NCBI GenBank assembly: GCA_041485285.1
Contig: JBGPJF010000076.1
Span: 1 to 10,196, forward strand
Source: DATEUP01 sp041485285
GTDB lineage: Archaea > Thermoplasmatota > DTKX01 > DATEUP01
Direction of reading: 5' to 3'
Length of the DNA: 10,196 bases
Shown here in pieces: positions 1 to 5,070 of this stretch. Both the position numbers and the translations under genes were made by a program. Each line of letters opens with the position of its first letter. The stretch's first letter is position 1. The notes below the pieces were generated by a model. That model saw only the letters and a program-made list of their open reading frames with translations, ran no database searches and was not told where the DNA came from.

Positions 1-1
1 C

Positions 2-475
2 ATCGGAAGGAAGGGCGCAGGCTACGAGTTCCAGGAAGTCGGCGGCAACTTCCGCATGTCGGAGATCGAAGCGGCCATCGGCGTCGAGCAGCTGAAAAAA
101 CTGCCCGCTTCGATTGAGCGCCGCCGCGCGAACGCAGACTTCTACAACAAGCGGCTCAAGGGGCTGAAAGGGCTCGTCCTGCCGATGGCGCCCCCGGGGC
201 TCGAGCACGTTTGGTACCAGTACACGGTCCGCGTCCTTGGCGAAGGGCGGCGGGACGCGCTGCGCGCACACCTGGACAAGGCGGGGATCGAGGCGGGCAT
301 CGCGTACCCCATCCCGCTCCACCTGCTCGGGATCTTCGAAGGTGTTCACGCGGGCGACCTGCGCCGGTGCGAGGCCGCGTGCAAGGAAGTCCTCTCGCTG
401 CCCGTGCACCCGGGCGTTGGCCCGAAAGAGCGCGAGCGCGTTGCGCAGGCCGTGTCAGAGTTCGCCGCAACCTAG
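2..475 (+). CDS. DegT/DnrJ/EryC1/StrS-family PLP aminotransferase, C-terminal part (5' end outside window)
   Basis: The frame is open from the window edge and ends in TAG at 473-475, giving 157 visible residues. The first Met in the frame (position 56) is internal: the residues before it, ending GGNFR, join directly to MSEIEAAIGVEQLKKL, the conserved family segment of the type G.NyRm.e..AAlG..QL. The second half (VWYQYTVRV, then GIEAGIAYPIPLHL, then CKEVLSLPVHPGV) matches the order of the family's C-terminal small domain, including the usual 'lslPvhp' near the end. Family members are about 360-400 aa and use pyridoxal phosphate to transaminate keto-sugar nucleotides for surface polysaccharide or glycan synthesis. 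The PLP-binding lysine lies upstream and is not visible, so catalytic competence cannot be judged. The sugar substrate is unknown. It converges on the next gene with a 14-nt gap. Confidence 0.9.
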   Translation: MGRKGAGYEFQEVGGNFRMSEIEAAIGVEQLKKLPASIERRRANADFYNKRLKGLKGLVLPMAPPGLEHVWYQYTVRVLGEGRRDALRAHLDKAGIEAGIAYPIPLHLLGIFEGVHAGDLRRCEAACKEVLSLPVHPGVGPKERERVAQAVSEFAAT

Positions 476-489
476 CGCCAGCGCGCGCG

Positions 490-876
490 TCACGATTTTG
501 GTGCGACGGTGCGCGCCCCGGCAAGGAGGAGCTTCAGTTGTTCGGGGTCGGTAAACTCGCACCGCTCCATCCACAGTTTTCCCCAATCCGAGATCTTGTA
601 GATGCTCCGGATTCGCCCGTCGATCCGGCCCACGAGGTTTACGACAAGCATGGCTCCGACCAAGATCTTCAGGTGCTGGTCGATTGAGCTTGGTTCCTTG
701 AATCCAAGACGGGTCGCAATTTCGCCATAGGGGAGGCCTTCAGGTTCCCCGAGAAGAAGAGCCAAAATTCGCTGCCGCGTGGGGTGGCCCATTCCCTCGA
801 GGGCTCCTCGCGTACCCTCCAGGGCCGCGGCTGGGTGGATCCGGAACCGTGGCATCGACGATGAACTAATGTCCAC
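490..876 (-). CDS. ArsR-like winged-helix transcriptional regulator
   Basis: A protein of 128 aa (GTG start at 876) or 121 aa (ATG at 855). It contains a single winged-helix DNA-binding domain: the first helix includes GHPTRQRILALLL, the hallmark of ArsR-type regulators; the helix-turn-helix follows through EIATRLGF and PSSIDQHLKIL; the wing is VNLVGRIDGRIRSIYKIS. A short C-terminal helix follows. There is no cysteine pair typical of metal-sensing ArsR members (one Cys only, near the C terminus), so a metal role is not supported. The ATG at 855 is the better start: a TATA-like ATTTAT sits about 24 nt before it, which suits a leaderless archaeal message, whereas the GTG at 876 would almost touch that element. 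Inverted repeats flank the element, suggesting autoregulation or control of the divergent gene at 1015. Its DNA is less GC-rich than most of the window. Confidence 0.85.
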   Translation of the reverse strand: MDISSSSMPRFRIHPAAALEGTRGALEGMGHPTRQRILALLLGEPEGLPYGEIATRLGFKEPSSIDQHLKILVGAMLVVNLVGRIDGRIRSIYKISDWGKLWMERCEFTDPEQLKLLLAGARTVAPKS

Positions 877-903
877 ATAAATGAACTTGTTCTCACATTA
901 GTT
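864..903. promoter_or_regulatory. Operator-like inverted repeat plus phased direct repeat around the regulator promoter
   Basis: AACTAATGT at 864-872 and ACATTAGTT at 895-903 form a perfect 9-bp inverted repeat with a 22-nt spacer; arm centres are 31 bp apart, close to three helical turns. ATGAACT occurs at 861-867 and again at 881-887, exactly 20 bp apart. The TATA-like element lies between the arms. This arrangement suits a dimeric winged-helix protein blocking TBP/TFB access; the likely binder is the adjacent regulator (inference). Confidence 0.5.
877..882 (-). promoter_or_regulatory. TATA-like element of the winged-helix regulator gene
   Basis: On the minus strand this reads ATTTAT in a local AT-rich patch (26 G/C of 60 in 841-900 by hand count). 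Its centre is about 24 nt upstream of the ATG at 855, the spacing expected between an archaeal TATA box and the transcription start of a leaderless message. It lies between the two arms of an inverted repeat. Confidence 0.5.
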
Positions 904-1014
904 TGGGGGGACGACCTGCCGAACCGTGGATTCGCGGGGCGCGCGTGAGCGTATGAGAGAATCGTGATGGTATCAGAGGCGCCTTCAAACGGCTTTAGCT
1001 GATCACACGGCTCC

Positions 1015-1503
1015 ATGGATCCGCGGCGGCCGCTTCCGGTTCTCCTCCTTGGGAGCTTCCGCGAAATGTCTGACGCGGGCCGCGAAGCGCTGGGAATCCT
1101 CCAACGCCTGCGCGGGGGGCTACGCGCGACCGGGTTCGACGCGTACATCTCGGGCGATCCGCGGAGCCTGGAGCTGGCTGGAACTGGGCTCCGCCCCCGC
1201 CGGATGAGGGAGGTCTTGGAACCGCTGTCGGACCTGTCCATCTATGTCGCCACCCTCCGGGGCAGAGGCGACGGGCGGGTAAGTGAGATTACCGCGATGC
1301 AGATCACGGAACCAAGAGGGTCGGGAAGGCGCGCATTGCTCATCGAAGAGGGCTATCCGCTTTCTTCCATCCTTGACCCCTCTCAAGGGGGATACCTGGC
1401 CGACCCGCCGATCACCGTGATTTACTGGAGAGGCCAAGACCAACTCCTTGCTCATTCAATCCGGCTGGCCAACGTCATTGCTCGTGTCGGACGCCTTCCA
1501 TAG
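1015..1503 (+). CDS. Unrecognised 162-aa protein, possibly a Rossmann-like nucleoside-deoxyribosyltransferase/TIR-like fold
   Basis: I do not recognise this protein as a named family. Visible features: a hydrophobic first strand (PVLLLGSFRE, residues 8-17), a helical stretch, then GFDAYISGDP (40-49), then LSDLSIYVAT (71-80) followed by a glycine-rich loop and SEITAM (90-95), and a further strand RRALLIEEG (105-113). The order strand / 'D..i.v' / G-loop / E-I resembles nucleoside 2-deoxyribosyltransferase-like folds, in which the Glu after the glycine loop is catalytic (here Glu91). This is pattern similarity only. ATG at 1015 is preferred over ATG at 1066 because the later start would remove the first strand. 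It has no signal peptide or membrane segment. It is divergent from the winged-helix regulator, 138-159 bp away depending on that gene's start, and may be its target. Sampled stretches run about 60% GC, lower than most of the window. Confidence 0.7.
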   Translation: MDPRRPLPVLLLGSFREMSDAGREALGILQRLRGGLRATGFDAYISGDPRSLELAGTGLRPRRMREVLEPLSDLSIYVATLRGRGDGRVSEITAMQITEPRGSGRRALLIEEGYPLSSILDPSQGGYLADPPITVIYWRGQDQLLAHSIRLANVIARVGRLP

Positions 1504-1536
1504 GGCGGCCGATGGCTCCGGCGATTTCGCGCCCGC

Positions 1537-2739
1537 TCAAGTCGTCGCGCTCGCCAGCACGTGCTCGGCCTCATCACTCACGTCCTTGCGCTCCCTCATG
1601 CGCTCCTTGATGTCGGAAGCGCCCGAGAAGTCGTTGATGAGGATCGCCCCGACGATCCGCCCGTTGTACAGCGTGAGCCCGCGGTAGATGCGCTTCGAGT
1701 CGTTCACGACGGCGACGGTCGTGACCTCGGGTTCCACGCGCGGCGCGCCGATCAGCATGCACTTGAGGTTGAAGTGGGTGAACGAGTAGAACCCCACGAA
1801 TTCGAATTGCTGGCCCACCCCCATCATGTTGAGCGCGGCCGTCTGGCCCATCATGCGGGCGCTTGCCCAGTTCCCCATGATCTCGCGGCGCCCCGTGAGC
1901 ACATCGTTGTACTCCGCGCAGTCGCCCGCCGTGTAGATGTCGTCAAAGTTGGTCTTGAGGTACTCGTCGGCGAGGATCCCCTCGTTGACTTCGATGCCCG
2001 ATCCCTCGAGGATCTTGGTGTTGACGTCCAGGCCGATCCCCACCCCCACGACGTCGGCGGGGTAGACCTCCCCGGTGTTCGAGACGACACCGCGCACATG
2101 GCCGTCGACGACCTTGAGTTCCTTCGGCGTTTCCCCATGCTTCAGCACGACGGCGCCGTCGCGCATCCCGTCCTCGATGATGTGGGCCGCTCGGGGCTCC
2201 ATGTACTTGCGCGCCCAGTGCGAGCCGCGGATGAGGTAGTGGGTCTTGAGGTTCCGCGCGGAGTACGCGCGGGCCAGGTCAATGCCGAGCAGGCCCGCGC
2301 CGATGACCACGGCGGACTTGGCGGGCTCGAGGTCGGCGTTCATCGCGTCGGCGTCGCGGATCGTCCAGAGGTAGTGGACACCCTTGGCGTCCGCGCCGGG
2401 GACCTTGAGCGGCGTCGGGGTGCCCCCCACCGCAAGGAGCAGCTTGTCGTACTCGAGGATGCCCTTGTCGGTGACGACCATGCGCGATTCCGGGTGCACG
2501 GCCGTGACATGGGTCGAGAGCTTCAGTTTGACCTGATTATTCTTGTAGAACTTCTCGTCGATCATCAGGTCGGCGTGGGTCATGCCGCCGATGATGAACT
2601 CCTTCAGGTTGATCCGGTTGTAGAGCGAGTAGTCCTCGTCGGTGACGATGACGATGTCGGAGAAGGGGTCGCCCTCGCGAAGCATCTTTGCGGCGCTGTG
2701 GCCAGCGATGCCGTCGCCGATGATGACGTAGCGGTTCAA
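1537..2739 (-). CDS. FAD/NAD(P)-dependent pyridine nucleotide-disulfide-type oxidoreductase (NirB N-terminal/rubredoxin-reductase-like)
   Basis: A protein of 400 aa from the proposed TTG start. Domain order: an FAD-binding Rossmann motif at the N terminus (IIGDGIAG, about residues 6-13); the flavoprotein strand YDKLLLAVGGTP; a second dinucleotide motif VVIGAGLLGID (about 143-153) for NAD(P)H; the second FAD motif DIYTAGDCAEY (about 266-276); and a C-terminal domain. The redox CxxxxC of true disulfide reductases is absent, which places it with the NADH:rubredoxin reductase/NirB-like branch that passes electrons from NAD(P)H to a partner protein. The physiological acceptor is not shown, and no partner is encoded beside it. 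The frame stays open to 2925, but the segment before LNRYVIIG is low-complexity and runs through the TATA box, so TTG at 2737-2739, placed just before the conserved first strand, is preferred. Confidence 0.88.
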   Translation of the reverse strand: MNRYVIIGDGIAGHSAAKMLREGDPFSDIVIVTDEDYSLYNRINLKEFIIGGMTHADLMIDEKFYKNNQVKLKLSTHVTAVHPESRMVVTDKGILEYDKLLLAVGGTPTPLKVPGADAKGVHYLWTIRDADAMNADLEPAKSAVVIGAGLLGIDLARAYSARNLKTHYLIRGSHWARKYMEPRAAHIIEDGMRDGAVVLKHGETPKELKVVDGHVRGVVSNTGEVYPADVVGVGIGLDVNTKILEGSGIEVNEGILADEYLKTNFDDIYTAGDCAEYNDVLTGRREIMGNWASARMMGQTAALNMMGVGQQFEFVGFYSFTHFNLKCMLIGAPRVEPEVTTVAVVNDSKRIYRGLTLYNGRIVGAILINDFSGASDIKERMRERKDVSDEAEHVLASATT

Positions 2740-2782
2740 GCCGGGGCGCTTCTGCCGGGCCCGTTGGGCCGCTGGGCAGGCG

Positions 2783-2816
2783 GGCCAAACCTGCCCTATT
2801 TTTATAAGGTTTGGCC
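2783..2816. promoter_or_regulatory. TATA-containing promoter enclosed by a perfect 10-bp inverted repeat
   Basis: GGCCAAACCT at 2783-2792 and AGGTTTGGCC at 2807-2816 are perfect inverted repeats, with a 14-nt spacer (2793-2806) that contains a strongly AT-rich CTATTTTTATA core. Read on the minus strand this is TATAAAAATAG, a good TATA box that would start transcription near 2778 and leave a leader of roughly 40 nt to the TTG start. Read on the plus strand it could also serve the GyrI-like gene. The palindrome across the core suggests an operator or a bidirectional promoter. The rest of 2740-3017 shows no convincing gene; it also holds a short direct repeat, TTGGACGA, at 2873-2880 and 2885-2892. 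Confidence 0.6.
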
Positions 2817-3017
2817 GCGCGCGAGCCTGGCATTTGCGCCGGGGCGCGCGGAATCGGCACCCTCTGAAAGTGTTGGACGAGTTCTTGGACGAACCTGGAA
2901 ACTTCTTTTCCCCCACGGAACCCATTCGGCTCGGGTGGCGGAATAGAAGCGAAGGCGAAACCGAGGACCTGGCCGTATACCTGCGGCATCAAGGACACGG
3001 ACGGTTCCCACGCCCTG

Positions 3018-3428
3018 GTGCGCCGGGGCGAGGTGAAGGCGGCCGAACTCGAGCAGTTCATCCGCCAGGTCGAAGGAGAGCTCGACCGGGCGGGCAAGGC
3101 CCGCCTTGGCCCGCCGATGGTCGTGGTGCGGGGCCCGGAGGGCCCCCGAGGCGGCGAACCTCCGGTGCGCGTCGAAGTATTCCTCCCGGTACCTGCAGGG
3201 ACTGCGCCCCCCGCCGGCTTTGAGACCGCGAGCATCCCTGCCCAGTCGGTCGCCTACACGGTGCACCACGGGAAGCCCGACGGCCTTGGGGGCGCCGAGC
3301 GCGTGCTCGCCGAGTGGGTGAAGATGAAGTCGCTGCTTTTTGCCGCCGAAGTCCGGCGGGTCTACATCAAGCGCGGGAAAAATCCGCGCAAGGACGTGAC
3401 GGAAGTGCAGATCCCGCTCCACCGCTAG
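3018..3428 (+). CDS. GyrI-like small-molecule-binding (effector-binding/SOUL-type) domain protein
   Basis: A protein of 136 aa from GTG at 3018. The family's landmarks appear in order: VKAAELEQFIRQVEGEL (first helix), GPPMVVVRG, the strand VRVEVFLPVPAG, the second-half strand SIPAQSVAYTVHHGKPDGL, the helix AERVLAEWVKM, then VRRVYIKRGKNPRKDVTEVQIPLHR, where TE.qiPl is the standard C-terminal strand of GyrI-like domains. These domains bind hydrophobic or cationic ligands, either alone or fused to DNA-binding domains; this one is stand-alone and presumably cytosolic. The start is doubtful: the frame is open upstream from 2868 and codes family-like residues (YTCGIKDTDGSHALVRR) before the GTG, but without ATG, GTG or TTG. 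Its stop overlaps the stop of the converging regulator gene. The ligand is unknown. Confidence 0.8.
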   Translation: MRRGEVKAAELEQFIRQVEGELDRAGKARLGPPMVVVRGPEGPRGGEPPVRVEVFLPVPAGTAPPAGFETASIPAQSVAYTVHHGKPDGLGGAERVLAEWVKMKSLLFAAEVRRVYIKRGKNPRKDVTEVQIPLHR

Positions 3429-3997
3429 GCGGGCGGGCTGCCGTGCGCCGCACCGCGCGCGGGCCCCGGCCGCTCGACGCGCCCCGCGGCTTCTGCGGCG
3501 CGCCGCACCGCCGCTTCGAAGGGCTCGTGGGGCTCTGCGGTGGTGACATCGACCGTGACGGCGCGCCGGACAAAGGCCGATTCGAGAGGCCCGGCAACGA
3601 CCGAAAGCGCCCCCTCGCGCTCGGCCCACACGCCCGCGACGATCGCATCTTCGACCGTGGCGGCGGGGTAGGGCCGCAGCACGGCGCCCGTCTCCTTGGC
3701 GATTCGGTCGAGCGCAAGCCGCGACAGCGTCGCCGGGGGCGCAACCACCGCGACGAACCCGCTTGCGCGGCCGCCTTCGAGCGCGATGATCGCGCGCACG
3801 CACATGCGCACGGTGCGCAGGTTCGGCTCGTGCTCGCCGGAGAGGAGCTTGTAGATCGTGGGCTGCGGGATGCCGGAGGCCTCGGCAAATTCCACGACGG
3901 AGACTTTGAGGTCCTCCTTGAGCACGGCGCGCAGCGCGGCGGGGAACGCGTCAGCGTCCTCCATCATCGCTCGCATGAGCTTGTGGACTGCGCCCAT
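3425..3997 (-). CDS. Xre-type helix-turn-helix transcriptional regulator with C-terminal sensory-like domain
   Basis: A protein of 190 aa. After an N-terminal helical stretch, residues about 30-72 form a Cro/CI-type helix-turn-helix (VVEFAEASGIPQPTIYKLLSG then EPNLRTVRMCVRAI). Residues about 80-172 make an alpha/beta domain: the strand GFVAVVAPPA, a helix LALDRIAKETG, the strand AVLRPYPA, a helix TVEDAIVAGVWAE, SVVAGPL, the strand VTVDVT and a final helix. This order loosely resembles the PrpR N-terminal sensing domain, but that is inference. The last 18 residues are Pro/Gly/Ala-rich and probably disordered. ATG at 3997 is supported by TTTAAA about 26 nt upstream, which fits a leaderless message. 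It converges on the GyrI-like gene, with overlapping stop codons at 3425-3428. A regulator of adjacent metabolism is possible; its target is not evident. Confidence 0.82.
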   Translation of the reverse strand: MGAVHKLMRAMMEDADAFPAALRAVLKEDLKVSVVEFAEASGIPQPTIYKLLSGEHEPNLRTVRMCVRAIIALEGGRASGFVAVVAPPATLSRLALDRIAKETGAVLRPYPAATVEDAIVAGVWAEREGALSVVAGPLESAFVRRAVTVDVTTAEPHEPFEAAVRRAAEAAGRVERPGPARGAAHGSPPA

Positions 3998-4020
3998 CGT
4001 TTGGGCAACGGGCAGCGGGG

Positions 4021-4026
4021 TTTAAA
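4021..4026 (-). promoter_or_regulatory. TATA box of the Xre-type regulator gene
   Basis: TTTAAA stands alone in very GC-rich DNA, with its centre about 26 nt before the ATG at 3997. The implied transcription start falls at the first base or two of the start codon, a classic archaeal leaderless arrangement. Confidence 0.6.
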
Positions 4027-4052
4027 GGCTTGGCCAGGCGCGCCTCGATCGA

Positions 4053-5012
4053 CTACATGGAGCGGCCCATCAGGCGCGACGAAAACGCGCTTGCCGTCGT
4101 GCGGCGCGCCTCGTCCTCGCCCCAGGTGGCGACCGCCTTTACGACCGCCGTACGCTCGGCCTGCGCGAGGTTGAGCAGCGCGCGCACCACCGCGCGCGAG
4201 ACCATCGGCCGGCGGTCGCCGGCCGCAATCCGCAGCAGCGGAAGCGCCTCGGCGGCATGGCGCCGGGCGCCCGCCGCGGTGAACGCCGAGACCGCATTCC
4301 ACCGCGTCCACTCGTCCTTCGACCGCGCCCACCGCTCGAGCCTCTTCATCGTCGGGTCGGGCGCCACGCGAAGGAACGCGTCGCCGACGGCGAAGGGGCC
4401 GAGGTTCTTGCGCACGTACTCATCACCGTCGGCGGCCAGCGGGTCGAGGATGTCGAGGAACTCTTCGGCCCGGCGGGGCTCCTCGCGCACCGCGTACTTC
4501 AGGGCGAGCACCACGGCGCGCCTGAGGTTGGGCGAGGGCGAACGGCTCCAAGTGCGGGCAAGCCGGGTAAAGGGCAGGGGGGCCGCGACGATCAGCCGCG
4601 CAAGCACGCTGCCTGCCGTTTCGCGGACTTCCCAGTTCTCGTCGTCGGCCCCGCGCTCGAGGACGGGCACGACGGCATCGGCGTGTTCGGCCGGGTCGCC
4701 GGCATGGAGGGCCACGAGGTACATCGCGAACTGCTTGGCAATCGGCTCTTTCCGCTTCGAGAGTTCGGCTGCCCACCTGCGGGCCACGGCGGGGTCGGCA
4801 AGCTCGGCCTCCGCGACCTTGTAGAGCGCGAACTTATGTGCGCCGCGCAGCGAGTTTGCGTGCTCGGTGACCAGCGGCGCCAGGCTCTCGACGAGCATTT
4901 CGCCGTCCCGCGTGCGGACCGCCGCGGCAACGCCCGGGGGCAAAAGCGACCCGTCGAGGCTAGCGTGGTGCCTGCTGGGGCGTCGGCGCGGCATGGGTGA
5001 CAAGGCGCCCAT
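4053..5012 (-). CDS. HEAT-repeat protein, AlkC/AlkD-like DNA alkylation repair superfamily
   Basis: A protein of 319 aa made almost entirely of paired helices. The clearest units are ENWEVRETAGSVLARLI (125-141), PNLRRAVVLALKYAV (161-175), LAADGDEYVRKNLGPFAV (192-209) and DEWTRWNAVSAFTAAG (233-248). The pattern of W/D, 'VR' and 'RRA' at repeat turns, and the D..yVRKnlG segment, resembles the AlkC/AlkD DNA alkylation repair proteins, HEAT-fold DNA glycosylases that excise alkylated bases. I cannot place the AlkD catalytic Trp/Asp pair with confidence, so it may be a non-enzymatic scaffold. ATG at 5012 has a strong ribosome-binding sequence (GGGAGG) 3 nt upstream; ATG at 4994 is an alternative, with TTTATG about 33 nt before it. 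It lies 58 nt downstream of the surface protein gene on the same strand and could be co-transcribed. Confidence 0.75.
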   Translation of the reverse strand: MGALSPMPRRRPSRHHASLDGSLLPPGVAAAVRTRDGEMLVESLAPLVTEHANSLRGAHKFALYKVAEAELADPAVARRWAAELSKRKEPIAKQFAMYLVALHAGDPAEHADAVVPVLERGADDENWEVRETAGSVLARLIVAAPLPFTRLARTWSRSPSPNLRRAVVLALKYAVREEPRRAEEFLDILDPLAADGDEYVRKNLGPFAVGDAFLRVAPDPTMKRLERWARSKDEWTRWNAVSAFTAAGARRHAAEALPLLRIAAGDRRPMVSRAVVRALLNLAQAERTAVVKAVATWGEDEARRTTASAFSSRLMGRSM

Positions 5013-5015
5013 GCG

Positions 5016-5021
5016 CCTCCC
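5016..5021 (-). promoter_or_regulatory. Shine-Dalgarno sequence of the HEAT-repeat gene
   Basis: The minus strand reads GGGAGG, three nucleotides before the ATG at 5010-5012. This favours that start over the internal ATG at 4994. A TTTATG at 5024-5029 just upstream could be a weak TATA element, but it is too close to 5012 for a start there to be leaderless. Confidence 0.45.
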
Positions 5022-5070
5022 GGCATAAACCGTCGCCCCGACGCGGGGGAAGCGGCGCGCGCGGGGTGCG

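Noticed and set aside
476..489. Possible terminator between the aminotransferase and the winged-helix gene
   Set aside because: Only 14 nt, GC-rich alternation without a stem or a T-run; the nearby TTTT is inside the regulator's coding end.
2740..2925. Extension of the oxidoreductase to an upstream Met at 2925 (462 aa)
   Set aside because: The added residues are low-complexity and the DNA holds the TATA box and its palindrome; the conserved FAD-binding strand begins right after the TTG at 2739.
1561..2946. 461-aa plus-strand open frame opposite the oxidoreductase gene
   Set aside because: It is antisense to a gene with clear FAD/NAD motifs; its composition (Val, Asp, His, Arg-rich) is what a GC-rich third-position shadow gives, and it has no recognisable domain.
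2834..3017. Plus-strand frame from TTG 2834 reading VLDEFLDEPGNFF as an upstream exon-like part of the GyrI-like gene
   Set aside because: It is in a different frame from the GyrI-like domain, lacks domain similarity, and would need a frameshift; the family-like residues just before the GTG at 3018 are in the GyrI frame itself.
2802..3803. 333-aa minus-strand open frame crossing the GyrI-like and Xre-type genes
   Set aside because: It is Arg/Ala-rich low complexity, conflicts with two genes that have recognisable domains, and spans a palindromic promoter region.
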